Positions 20,051 through 29,633 of a stretch of DNA of 64,000 nt are shown in pieces. Made by a program: the position numbers and the translations under genes. Source of the DNA: Streptomyces sp. NBC_00162 (lineage in GTDB: Bacteria; Actinomycetota; Actinomycetes; Streptomycetales; Streptomycetaceae). Where the stretch lies: contig NZ_CP102509.1 in assembly GCF_024611995.1 (NCBI RefSeq), positions 1,612,001 through 1,676,000 on the forward strand. Direction: 5' to 3'. The notes beneath the pieces were generated by a model, which ran no database searches, was not told the origin of the DNA, and was given only the letters and a program-made list of their open reading frames with translations. How positions within the stretch are numbered: position 1 is the first letter of the stretch; every line of letters starts with the position of its first letter.

Positions 20051-22058
20051 CTACGGCAGGCCTCCGACGGGGACGGTCAGTGCGGTCGCTTCGGCCTCGG
20101 TCTCGCGGGTCACGGGGATCTCGGGGGTGCGGTACCGGTCGAGGAGGGCGAGGGCGATCGCGGGGACGGCCAGGTAGACCAGGAGGACGACGAGTGCCTG
20201 TGTGGTGCCGTGGCCGTCGAAGTAGATCATGTTGCGGAGCAGGATGTAGGCGTTGCGGGGCGGTAGGAACGGGCCGAGGTCGCGCCAGAACGTCGGGAGG
20301 CAGGGGACGCCGTTGGCCCCTCCGGAGGAGGGGTTGCCGAAGAGCATGACCACGATGACGGTCACCAGTGTTCCGGCGGCTCCGAGGAGCTTCTGCAGAA
20401 CGGCGGCGACGAGGGCGACGACGGCGACGATCAGCGACAGGACCGGCCACACGATCCAGAACTTCTCCAAGGGATAGCCCCGCATCCAGAGGCCGACCAC
20501 GAGGTTGACCGCCAGGCCGGCCACGACGGAGAAGCCGAGGAGCGCGGACAGCCGACGGCGTCCGGTCGCGCTGCCGGTGACGGTTCTGAGCATGGTCGAG
20601 GCCAAGTAGCCGCCGACCAGCAACGGGACCAGCATCAGGGACACCACGAGACCGAAGGGGTCCTTCTTCGCCAATGGGTGTGGCGCGTACTGCTGGACGC
20701 TGAGCGGCTGCCCGAGCTTCTTCGCGGCGACCTCGAAGTTCGCTGCCAGGTCGAGGGGGCGACGTCACTGAGCGTGGGGACGACGAGCAGGGTGTTCGAC
20801 GTCTGCCCGGGGATGCGTGCTCCGTAGATCTCGGCCCGGTCGATCGCGTCCTTCGCGGCCTGCTCGTTGGGGTACTGGGTGACCTTGAGGGAGAGGTTCT
20901 TCTGGGTCGCAGCCAGGAGCGGGGACCGGCCGGTGGCACCGAACGGCATGTCGGTCGCGACAGGTTCGTGCGCCGAGCTGATGTAGTTGACGGTGAACAG
21001 GCACTGCATGACGGCGGCGATCGCCAGCGCGACGAGGACCCGGACTGCCGTCTTCGAGCCCGCGGCCTGAGTGGCCGGGGTATCGGACGCGTCGGTCGTG
21101 TCGGACGCGTCGGCGGGTGCCGCCTTGCCGACCCTTTTGACCGGCCGCCACCGTCCCAGGTAGCCGATGACGATGCCGCCGCCCAGGGCGTACAGGCCGA
21201 GGACGATCAACGGTGTGGTGATGTTGTTCCCGTTGAAGTAGATGACGTTGCGCACCAGGGTGATGGCGTGCTGGGGCGGGAAGACGGCGCCGAGGTGCTG
21301 CCAGTAGTCGGGCAGCAGGGTGACGCCGACCCCGCCGGCGGCGGAGCCGCCCACGATGATGAACAAGGTCGCGACCGCGAGGGTGCCCGCAGGTCCCAGG
21401 AGGCGCTGGAATGCGGCGGCCGCGAGGCTGACCGAGGCGGCGATCAGGATGAAGCACGGCAGGAGCGGCCAGAAGTGGCTGTTGGAGTAGGCGCCGATCC
21501 CCGGCCCGGCGATCAGGTCCGTCAGCAGGGCGCCCACCGTGGAGTAGCCGACGAGCATCGCCACGTGCCAGGGGGCCGCCGCCGTCCTGGTCGCCTTGAG
21601 CAGCAGGACGGCCGCCAGGTACCCGCCGATGAGCAGCGGGATCAGCAACAGGCCGGAGACGCCGCCGAGGCGGTCGTACTTCGGCAGCGGCTTGACGGTC
21701 TTCACCGTCAGCTGCCTGTCGAGCTTCTTGGCCGCATCTTCGAAGGCGGCTTCCAGCTCCACCCGCCCGAAGAAGCTCTTCGCGGGGACCACGACCAGGT
21801 GTCGCTCGCCTGGCCGGGCAGGTAGGCGCCGTACAGCTTGCTCTGGCCGATCGCCTCCATCACCGCGGACTCGTCCGCGTAGCTGCGGGTGTCCAGTGAC
21901 ACCTTCGAGGCCACCGTGTTCACGACCGGGGACGCCCCGGTCACCCCGAACGGGGTATTGCGCAGCACAAGCAGCTGCAGCGCACTGACCAGACAGAGCG
22001 CGAAAAAGCTCTGCAGGATCAGAACGATCCCCAGCGCGACCACGGCCTTCTTCAGCAT
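20051..22058 (-). CDS. Internally duplicated ABC-2/DUF3533-like membrane protein, two probable frameshift errors
   Basis: Once repaired near 21797 and 20758 (one C each) this is a 669-aa protein made of two homologous halves. Each half has an N-terminal membrane helix, an extracytoplasmic segment (LYGAYLPGQASDT in the first, IYGARIPGQTSNT in the second), then five to six helices. The membrane parts repeat LLIPLLIGGYLA / LMLVPLLVGGYLA, LGPAGTL / LGAAGTL and the HAITLVRNVIYFNG / NAYILLRNMIYFDG pair. Single-unit relatives resemble the permease part of ABC-2 exporters or YhgE-type proteins. No ATPase gene is adjacent. ATG at 22058. Confidence 0.75.
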
Positions 22059-22355
22059 GCGCTCACCTACCGGCTCGCGTCGCCCGCCCTGGACGCGCCG
22101 CGCCCAGGCCGGCCGCGTCGCCTCCGGCTACCCGGACCGGGCCCTCGATCAAGGCTGAGGAACTGCACATCACACCCATGCGTGCACGTTATGTCCCCTG
22201 TGCGGATCGGGCGTCCCCAGTGGTGCGACAGGGTGAACACGGCCTTCGGACGATCCGGAAATGCCGGACTCGCCTGCGCCGAGGACGTGGCGCAGCTCCT
22301 GCGCGACGTGGCGTGGCAGTGGTGTTTCGGTGACGCCCCTCCAGCCTAGAGCTCC

Positions 22356-22565
22356 GTGGCCGTCGTGGCGGTCGTTGTGCTCGTACTGGCCGGATTCATC
22401 CGGCCAGTACGGGACTCTCTCTTCCCCTGGCTCGGCGACACAGCCGTCCCGTACCTGAGTGACCACGCATGGTTGTGGACTGCGGTTGTCATTCTCCTTC
22501 TACTCCCGCCCGTGTGGATGCTGGCCGATTCGTTCCGAGCGGCGCGAGCGCGGCGCGACCAGTGA
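22356..22565 (+). CDS. Small two-TM membrane protein
   Basis: A 69-aa frame from GTG at 22356 with two hydrophobic stretches (VAVVAVVVLVLAGF and LWTAVVILLLLPPVWMLA) and a basic tail RAARARRDQ, a sensible inside-positive topology. The ribosome site is weak (no GGAGG), so the N-terminus may be incomplete. It overlaps the tail of a possible minus-strand frame. Function unknown. Confidence 0.45.
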   Translation: MAVVAVVVLVLAGFIRPVRDSLFPWLGDTAVPYLSDHAWLWTAVVILLLLPPVWMLADSFRAARARRDQ

Positions 22566-23066
22566 GCCGCCGCTGCCCGTGGTCATCCGCCTCTTTGCTT
22601 CGTTCGTCCGGTCGCCGAAGACCACTGGGCCGGTTGCCCTCGGTCCGTACCGGTCGGCCACATAGTCCGGGCCGGCGAGCGGGCTCCGCGTCAGGGCGGG
22701 CGGTATGTCGAGCACGGCCTGTATCTCGTTCACCCTTGGCAGGAGGTCGCGGCAGGCACGGACTGGCCCGTCCGGCAGGGTACGCGTGTCGTCGAGGGTG
22801 AGCAGGCCAGCCTCGTGGTGGCTGTGGCCGGTGGCCTCCTCCAGGCCGAAGAGCGGGTAGGACTGAGGGCGGCTGCCGGGGTACGGCTCGCCCTCGGCTG
22901 CCGCCTCGTCTCCGCCCTCAGCGCCCTGGAGCAGCCGGGAGAACGGAAAGGCTGCGGATGATTCCTGGCGGCGGACCGTCCCCAGACGCAATGCCGCGGT
23001 GTTTCCGGCGGCCGCGGTTGCGGCCCCCTGCCCCCGCACGGGGCGGGGACAAGGGGTCGGTGTCAC
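22500..23066 (-). CDS. Possible hypothetical protein downstream of the secreted protein
   Basis: A minus-strand frame with good third-position GC from about 23066 (GTG) to 22500, 188 aa. It includes YPLFGLEEATGHSHHEAG, LLPRVNEIQAVLDIPPALT and DYVADRYGPRATGPVVFG. I recognise no family. It begins 14 bp after the secreted protein's stop, so the two could be cotranscribed. The last 20-30 residues overlap the small plus-strand frame and look less protein-like; a frame error there would move the end. Confidence 0.35.
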   Translation of the reverse strand: MTPTPCPRPVRGQGAATAAAGNTAALRLGTVRRQESSAAFPFSRLLQGAEGGDEAAAEGEPYPGSRPQSYPLFGLEEATGHSHHEAGLLTLDDTRTLPDGPVRACRDLLPRVNEIQAVLDIPPALTRSPLAGPDYVADRYGPRATGPVVFGDRTNEAKRRMTTGSGGSLVAPRSRRSERIGQHPHGRE

Positions 23067-23080
23067 ACGCGAGTCGCTGC

Positions 23081-23755
23081 TCAGCGTTCCTGGACGAACG
23101 TACGACCCTTGAGGGACCCCTCGGAGCAGGAACGCTTCTCCGCGGCGGTCATCTTCCGGCTCTTCACCACCACGGCATTGCTCTTGCCGTCGGTGCCGTT
23201 CTTGGCCGGGCTGGTGATGGTGTCCTGGAAGAACCAGTAGTAGTGCCCCCACTTGGGGCTGTCGTAGTGGGTCTGCCAGGTACCGGAGACCTTCTGCATC
23301 ACCTGGGCACGTGAGATCCAGCCCACCTCGCCGGGCTTCACCGTCATGTTGAGCGAGCTGCTCTCCGAGTGAGTACTCGACCAACTGTGGCTGTAACTCG
23401 CCGTTATGCTGAGGTCCACGATGCCCGCGATCTTGCCGCCGGCGGTGACGGAAACGCCCAACGAGTCGCTGGATCCCACCGTGTCGTCCCACGTCATCGC
23501 CTGAGTGGCGTCGGACGTACTGCAGTTGAACAGTGAGTTCGACACCTGACGGAACTCACCCAGGTATGCCTCCCCGAGTTTGGGCGAGTTGAACGTGCAC
23601 TTGCCTTCGCCCGAGCCGCAGTCCGCCATGAGCTGCGGCCGTGTCGGCTGGTCGGCAGCGGACGCCGGAAGGATGCTTGCCACCGCGACTGCGCAGGCCG
23701 CCGCTGTCATCGTCAGCGCGCGGGCTGCATAGCGCTTGACGCGGTTTGTTGTCAT
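23081..23755 (-). CDS. Secreted beta-rich protein, aerolysin/ETX-MTX2-like (tentative)
   Basis: A 224-aa protein with a Sec signal peptide (MTTNRVKRYAARALT, then a hydrophobic core ending PASAADQ). Start taken at ATG 23755; an in-frame ATG at 23773 is possible. The mature part has a central Ser/Thr-rich alternating stretch (DLSITASYSHSWSSTHSESS) followed by LNMTVKPGEVGWISRAQV. That pattern resembles the insertion loop and flanking strands of aerolysin-type pore formers. Three Cys could form disulfides. Function is inferred from pattern only. Confidence 0.6.
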   Translation of the reverse strand: MTTNRVKRYAARALTMTAAACAVAVASILPASAADQPTRPQLMADCGSGEGKCTFNSPKLGEAYLGEFRQVSNSLFNCSTSDATQAMTWDDTVGSSDSLGVSVTAGGKIAGIVDLSITASYSHSWSSTHSESSSLNMTVKPGEVGWISRAQVMQKVSGTWQTHYDSPKWGHYYWFFQDTITSPAKNGTDGKSNAVVVKSRKMTAAEKRSCSEGSLKGRTFVQER

Positions 23756-24129
23756 CGTGGTACCTCTCGCCATGCTGGGGGGTCGGTTAACCGCCGTACG
23801 CCGGGGGCGAATTCAAGCGCCCACCGGCAACACGTTCGATCACCGCCTGTTGCAATCCGAGATTCTCCCGACCGGTCAGAGGGGTACGGTGCGAATGAGA
23901 CAACGTGCTGCGTGCCCTTCGTGAGGGCTTCCACGAGCGGCGAACGGCGCGATGGGCCGGCCGCGAGGGGGACAGCCTGGACGCCTTCGAGGGTCTTCTG
24001 CTCGGGCAGAACCGTTCCGACGTGCACTTCCTCGACGAGAAGGCCTGGCGGTCCCTGCGAGTGGCCTGCTGCCGGGCACCGCTCGGACTGTGCGGGGACC
24101 CGAACCGCGTCGCACGCAGTGCACGAGGT
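23756..24129. other. Gene-free stretch beside a broken GNAT gene
   Basis: No convincing gene. The minus-strand frame that carries the end of the GNAT remnant stays open through here but stops resembling an acetyltransferase after about base 24130. Plus-strand frames also stay open without recognisable content. Confidence 0.35.
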
Positions 24130-24628
24130 GTAGTCGAGCTCGGGCAGCTCGAAGCCCTGCCAGTACCGGCAGATGCGTCCGTCGGTGCGCACCGCGCCAT
24201 GCCGCTCGTAGAAGGAGACAGCCTCGCCGGGGCGCGGAGCACCTTCACTGCGGCGTCCCCTCCGGAGTACTCGACGACGGCCCGGACGAGCGCGTACCGC
24301 GGCAGGCGCTCCCCGGTGTCGCGGCCGGGCCCGCCCGGCCACGCATGCAAGGTTGTCCAGGAGGAGCCAGCCGTTTCCGCGGGGGACGAAACACGCGAAC
24401 CCGTCGAGCTGGCTCCCGTCGACGGCCATGACCAAGCCCGCTGCGGGATGTGGTTCGAGGAACCGTTCCGGCCAGGGTGCGGGACGATCCTCCGCCAGGG
24501 ATCCGCCCACGAAGGCGGACGGCGTGATCTCGTCGTACGCGGTGCGCCAGCCGTCGGCTTGGACTGCGACAAGCTCCGCGACGGAGCGCGTACCCGCTCT
24601 GAATCATCATGACGCCGGGCTCGCCCAT
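24130..24628 (-). pseudogene. Broken GNAT acetyltransferase
   Basis: Acetyltransferase features are spread over three frames. The start region MMIQSG is in one, SVAELVAVQADGWRTAYDEI and GNGWLLLDNL in a second, GPGRDTGERLPRYALVRAVV (acetyl-CoA loop) in a third, and AVSFYERHGAVRTDGRICRY back in the second. One switch (near 24232) fits loss of a single C, but the other two need two lost bases or an extra base, and no stop closes the protein at the usual length. I take it as a decaying gene inside the island. Confidence 0.6.
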
Positions 24629-24867
24629 GACCCCCGGCCTTTGTCACCCGTGCATCAGCCAGCCGGGGTTCGCCGTGTGCGATCGCCGCGTCGGCCGGTC
24701 AGTGAATCGGCGACACAAGGCCAGACGGGCGCAGCTCGCAGGCGGCCGACCTGGATGCCCCGAATCCGCGCAGGCAGGAGGACTCACGTCATGGCACGCC
24801 CTGATGGGAGCGCCACGAACGCCGCCGTGGCCGCATCCCACGGTGGCGGAGTCAGGACTCGATCGGG

Positions 24868-25204
24868 TCACAGAACTGCGATGTACGCGCAGAGGGGTGT
24901 GGCGCGGAGTCCGTAGCGGCGCTTGAAAGTTGGGATTGCGCTGCCCCAGTTCGAGGCGGCTGCGGCCGGAGGCGATGGCGTCCCGCATGACGTCGGCGAA
25001 CACGGTGCAGAACGGGCTGAAGCCGGGTGCCGCCGCGTAGTCCACGCCCACGCACCAGAGGTGGTACCAGTGCTGGTCTGGTTGCCGGCTTCGAACACCA
25101 GCGCCTTGAGAGGCAGCCGCGCCGCCTTGCCATCGGACCTGACGAAAATCGGCCCCGTACCTCTCGGCCACGGACCGCCAAGGCACCGGGCAGGTACGAA
25201 GCAC
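24868..25204 (-). pseudogene. C-terminal remnant of a FemAB-like/peptidogalycan-type acyltransferase
   Basis: The recognisable end of the family is present: HLWCVGVDYAAAPGFSPFC, DAIASGRSRLELGQRNPNF and, after a frame change, KRRYGLRATPLCAYIAVL with a stop at 24868. The frame change needs removal of one T near 24925, unlike the G/C losses elsewhere. A further switch lies near 25085. The first two-thirds of the protein are missing, cut off close to the panD-like repeat at 25296. It is a truncated relic at the island's right edge. Confidence 0.6.
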
Positions 25205-25295
25205 CCAAGGCCCGGACCATTATCGGGGCTGACGCTGATCACATGCTGACCTGAACCCTGAAAGCACGGCGCTGACCTGCGGAAATATCGAGATG

Positions 25296-25328
25296 CTAGA
25301 TGTAGGACTTGAACATGGTGCGAAGCAT
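25296..25328 (-). pseudogene. panD 5' remnant, ten-residue frame MLRTMFKSYI
   Basis: ATG at 25328 opens MLRTMFKSYI followed by TAG. The first eight residues match panD ([10 protein letters not shown] in the intact copy at 17339) and the leader upstream is also shared. It lacks the rest of the enzyme, including the Gly-Ser cleavage site. It marks the right boundary of the island. Whether the ten-codon frame is still translated is unknown. Confidence 0.8.
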
Positions 25329-25445
25329 GAACTAACTCCCGGAATGTCTGCTCCCTGCCCACTTGCCGCAGGTCAAGGGCGGTCTCCGCAGGCTACAACG
25401 ATTCGCCTGTCCGGTCAGCTGTCCCCGGGGTTTCGGGACTCTCGC
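25301..25445. repeat. Direct repeat copy 2: panD head, leader and SpoIIE tail
   Basis: Matches 17311-17455 at roughly 80 percent by eye, with blocks such as aggacttgaacat, tgtctgctccctgccc, aggtcaagggcg, ctacaacgattcgc and ggtcagctgtcccc in the same order and spacing. Here the right part is the genuine 3' end of the SpoIIE gene (25393 onward), whereas at copy 1 that part is an orphan fragment. Confidence 0.85.
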
Positions 25446-26586
25446 CGGCTTCGCGCCGGTCGACGACGATGATCGCCACATCGTCCGCCAGGCGGCTCTG
25501 GGTATGGCGGAGCAGTGCCTGGCGCAGCCCCTCCAAGAACGCCTGCCGGGTGTGGTCGCGCATGGTCACCATGGCCTCGGGCAGGTCGAAGAAGGTGTTG
25601 TCCCGGCCCCGGGCCTCGATGACGCCGTCGGTGTACAACAGCAGCCGGTCCCCCGGTGCGAACGCATGGCTGTCCGTCCGCCCGCGAGGACCGCTCATGA
25701 ATTCCTCGAGCCCGAGCGGCGGCAGGGGGACGGTGGGCATCAGGGGCCGGACCGCGCCGTCGCGCAGCAGCAGCGGCGGCGGATGGCCCCGGTTGACCAC
25801 CTCCACGTGATGGCTGTCCGGGATCTGGGCCACGAGCGCGGTGACAAATCCCTCCAGGAGGGTGTCGTCACCGCCGGCCGCGCCCACGCCCAGGCCCGCG
25901 ACGACGGCGTCCCGCCGCAGGGCCGCTCCGCAGTGGTTGATGACCTCCACCAGGTCGGCCTCGTAGTGGACGGACTCGCGAAATGCGCCCAGCACGACCG
26001 CGGCGGCCCGTACGGCGGGCAGTCCCTTGCCCCGGACATCCCCGACGATCATGCGGACCCCGTACCGGGTCTGGACCACGTCGTACAGATCGCCGCCGAT
26101 CTGCGCGCCCGTCTCGGCCGCCAGGTACATGCTGGCCGCCCGTACGGGGCCCAGCCGGTCCGGCACCGGCCGCAGCAGGACCTCCTGGGCGGCCGTGGCG
26201 ATCCGGCGGACCTGGTTGAGCTCGTTCTCCCGGCGCGTGCGCGCGGCGCGGCTCGTCATGAAGCTCGCCACCGAGACCAGCAGCAGGGCGAGGAAGTTCG
26301 TGTAGACCTGCTGGCCGCCCCAGGCCTGGTTGTGGGTGGCGGTGGTCACGCTGACGCCGACGGCCACCCCCGCCGCCGCGAGCACGCCCTTGGGACCCAT
26401 CGTCACCGCCGCCAGAGCGGGTGTCGCGACCAGCATGGGGCCGGTGTACACCACGTGCGCGGGCGTCAGCTCGATGAGGAGCACCAGCAGGGCGATCGCG
26501 AAGGGCACGCACTCCGCAAGGGCGAAAAGGAATTGGTGGTGCCGGCCGGCTCCCGGTCCCGGGGGCGAGCGCAAAGGCGCTCTCAT
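25393..26586 (-). CDS. Membrane-anchored SpoIIE/PP2C serine phosphatase
   Basis: ATG at 26586, 397 aa. Four to five membrane segments (about 22-120, FAIALLVLLIELTPAHVV and LALLLVSVASFMTSRAA) precede a short coiled linker and the PP2C domain with GGDLYDVV, GDVRGKG, LLYTDGVIEARG and the late RLADDVAIIVVDRRE. It probably dephosphorylates an anti-sigma antagonist in response to a membrane signal. The 3' end belongs to the panD-type direct repeat, implying panD once lay directly downstream. Divergent from the next phosphatase. Confidence 0.9.
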   Translation of the reverse strand: MRAPLRSPPGPGAGRHHQFLFALAECVPFAIALLVLLIELTPAHVVYTGPMLVATPALAAVTMGPKGVLAAAGVAVGVSVTTATHNQAWGGQQVYTNFLALLLVSVASFMTSRAARTRRENELNQVRRIATAAQEVLLRPVPDRLGPVRAASMYLAAETGAQIGGDLYDVVQTRYGVRMIVGDVRGKGLPAVRAAAVVLGAFRESVHYEADLVEVINHCGAALRRDAVVAGLGVGAAGGDDTLLEGFVTALVAQIPDSHHVEVVNRGHPPPLLLRDGAVRPLMPTVPLPPLGLEEFMSGPRGRTDSHAFAPGDRLLLYTDGVIEARGRDNTFFDLPEAMVTMRDHTRQAFLEGLRQALLRHTQSRLADDVAIIVVDRREAGESPETPGTADRTGESL

Positions 26587-26681
26587 GAATACAGCCTGCC
26601 TCGCCCGGGCGCATGGCTGCCACTCCGGATCACCGTTTCGCTCCCCGCTGCCGACGGCCCACAGAGGTTGGAAGATGGAAT

Positions 26682-29511
26682 ATGAGCGACTTCCTGGAAC
26701 CTCTCCGGCGTCGGCTGCTCGGCTCAACCATGACCTCTTCCTCTTCCTCTCCCCGGCTCTCAGGACACGGCCAGGAGCATTCGGAGCACGCCCAGCCCCC
26801 GGGGGTAGGGCGCGGCGGCCGCAGCGCCTGTCCTCGCTTCTGAGCGTGCGCAGCGTGGCCGGCGAGGTGTTCCTCGTGCAGCTGGTCGTCGTGGTGCTTC
26901 TCGTCGCCGCCGCGGTGGTGGCACTCGTGGTGCAGGCCAAGAGCGCCGCCATGCTGGACGCCCGGCACCGTACGCTCGCCGCCGCCGGAACGTTCGCGGA
27001 ATCTCCGGGAATCGTCGCAGCCCTGCGCAGCCCCCATCCGAGCGCGGTGCTGCAGCCGAGCGCGGAGGCGGCCCGGAAGATCGCCGGGGTCGACGGCATC
27101 AACGTGTACACGCTCGACGGGGTCACCCTCACCCACAGCGACCCGGAGCAGATCGGGAAACACGTCGTCGGCCCCTTCTCCAAGGCCGCGGCCGGCAAAT
27201 CGTTCACCGAGACCTTCGACGGGTCCCTGGGGCGGTCCGTGGTCTCGGTGGTTCCCGTCAAAGACCCCGAGGGTTCCGTCATCGCCGTCGTCTCCTCGCC
27301 GGTCACGGTCGAGAACGTCCAGAGCATGGTGAACCGGCAGCTGCCGGTCGTCCTCGGCAGCGCGGCCGCGGTGCTCGCCCTGTCCGCGGGCGGGACGGCT
27401 CTGGTGAGCCGTCGGCTGCTGCGCCGGACCCACGGCCTGGGGCCGGCCGAGATGACGAGGATGTACGAGCACCACGACGCGGTGCTGCACGCGGTGCGAG
27501 AGGGCGTACTGATCATCGGCGGCGGCGGACGGCTGCTGCTGGCCAATGACGAGGCGCGGCGGCTGCTGGATCTGCCGGCGGACGCGGAAGGGCTCCCCGT
27601 CACCGACCTGGGTCTGGAGGAGGGGATCGCCCGTCCGATCGCATCGGGCCGTTCCGCGACCGACGAGCTGCACATGGCGGCCGATCGGCTGCTGGCGGTG
27701 AACATCCGGCCCACCGCCCCCTACGGGCAGGCCGGGACCGTCGTCACGCTGCGGGACACCACCGAGCTGCGGGCACTGTCCGGCAGGGCCGAGGTGGCCC
27801 GCGAGCGGCTGAAGCTGCTCTACGACGCGGGTGTGCAGGTCGGAACGACGCTGAACGTGGAGCGCACCGCCGAGGAACTGGCGGAGGTGGCGGTCCCGCG
27901 GTTCGCCGACGTGGTCACGGTGGACCTGCTGGACCCGGTGCTGAGCGGCGAGGAGCCGCCCGAAGCGATCACCGAGATGCGCCGTACCGCCGTCGCCGGC
28001 CTTCAGGGCGACCACCCGCTCTCCCCCGTCGGCCAGCTGATCCGGTTCGCTCCCACCGGTCCCATGGCCGCCGGGCTGGCCGGCGGCCATGCGGTCCTGG
28101 AGGCGGACCTGCACGCCACGCACCGCTGGCGGGCCCAGGACCAGGCCAACTCCCTGCAGATCCTGGACCGCGGGATCCACTCCCTGATCGTCGTGCCCCT
28201 GCGGGCCCGGGGCGTGGTGCTGGGGATGGCCGGCTACTGGCGGGGGCAGGACTCCCCGCCGTTCGACGAGGAGGACGTGTCCTTCGCCGAGGAGCTGACC
28301 GCCCGGGCGGCGCTGTCCGTCGACAATGCCCGCCGCTACACGCGCGAGCACAACATGGCCGTCACCCTGCAGCGCAGCCTGCTGCCCCGGGGCGTACCGG
28401 AGCAGTCCGCCGTCGAGGTCGCGCACCGCTATCTGGCCGCCCAGGCCGGGGTGGGCGGTGACTGGTTCGATGTCATCCCGCTGCCCGGCGCCCGGGTGGC
28501 CCTGGTGGTCGGCGACGTCGTCGGCCACGGTCTCCACGCCGCCGCCACCATGGGCCGCCTGCGCACCGCCGTGTACAACTTCTCCACCCTCGACCTGCCC
28601 CCGGACGAACTCCTCAGCCACCTGGACGAGCTGGTCACCCACATCGACACCGACGACCAGGAGTGGCAGGGGATCACCGGAGCCACCTGTCTGTGCGCCA
28701 TCTACGATCCCGTCTCGGGGCAGGTGACCGCCGCCACCGCCGGGCATCCGGGGCCCGCTCTGGTCCGCCCCGACGGAACCGTGTCCTTCCCCGAGGTGCC
28801 GGTCTCCCCGCCGCTGGGCCTGGGCGAGGGTCTGCCCATGGAGACCATGACGCTCACCCTGCCCGAAGGCTCCCGGCTGGCACTCTTCACCGACGGGCTG
28901 ATCGAGAACCGCGACCGCGATCCGGACGCCGGCCTGGCAGCGCTGCGCGCCGCCCTGGCCGGGCCCGCCCGCACCCCGGAGGAGACCTGCACCGCGGTGA
29001 TCGAGGCGATGCTGCCCGCCAGGCCCAGCGACGACGTCGCGCTGCTGGTGGCCCGCACCCGCCGGCTGGACCCCGAGCGGATCGCCGAGTGGGACGTACC
29101 CCCGACCCCGCGGCGGTGTCCCCGCTGCGGGCCGCCTGCGCCCGCCGACTGGCGGACTGGGGCCTGGAGGACATCGTCTTCACCACGGAACTCATCCTCA
29201 GCGAGCTGATCACCAACGCCATCCGCTACGGCACCGAGCCCATCCGGGTGAGGCTGCTGTACGACCGCAGCCTGGTCTGCGAGGTCTCCGACGGATCCAG
29301 CACCTCCCCGCACGTGCGCCGGGCCGAGGCCACCGACGAGGGCGGCCGCGGCCTGTTCCTCGTCGCGCAGTTCGCCGAGCGCTGGGGCACCCGCTACACC
29401 GCCCGCGGCAAGATCATCTGGAGCGAGCAGGCCCTCCACGACGGGGCCGCACCGCCCGCGACGGATCTCGGGGAGGCCCTCCTGGCAGGGTGGGACGACG
29501 AAGGGCTCTGA
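26682..29511 (+). CDS. CitA-like sensor-PAS-GAF-SpoIIE-HATPase phosphatase, two probable frameshift errors
   Basis: Large transmembrane sensor. One helix near VFLVQLVVVVLLVAAA, then an extracytoplasmic Cache/CitA-type domain (VDGINVYTLDGVTLTHSDP), then a second helix. A PAS domain follows (AVREGVLIIGGGGRLLLAND), then a GAF-like domain, a SpoIIE domain (GGDWFDVI, GDVVGHG, LFTDGLIENRD) and an ATPase end (LSELITNAIRYG). A base lost near 29098 (CCCCC) separates the ATPase end; one lost near 26807 (GGGGG) separates the natural start at 26682. Repaired length is 943 aa. ATG at 26675 is the literal-frame alternative. It may sense a small carboxylate. Confidence 0.85.
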
Positions 29512-29633
29512 ACGCGCGCCGGTGCGGCAGCCGCGCGGAAGACGGCGGACACCACCGTCTGGGACTGCGCCGCCGAGGCCGCCGACCGTACGCTGGCCTC
29601 GATCGGTACGCGACCTCCCGATATGGAGCCTTT

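Noticed and set aside
29098..29511. Programmed frameshift between phosphatase and ATPase domains
   Set aside because: No slippery heptamer or stimulatory structure is evident, and the same kind of base loss occurs in unrelated genes across the window.
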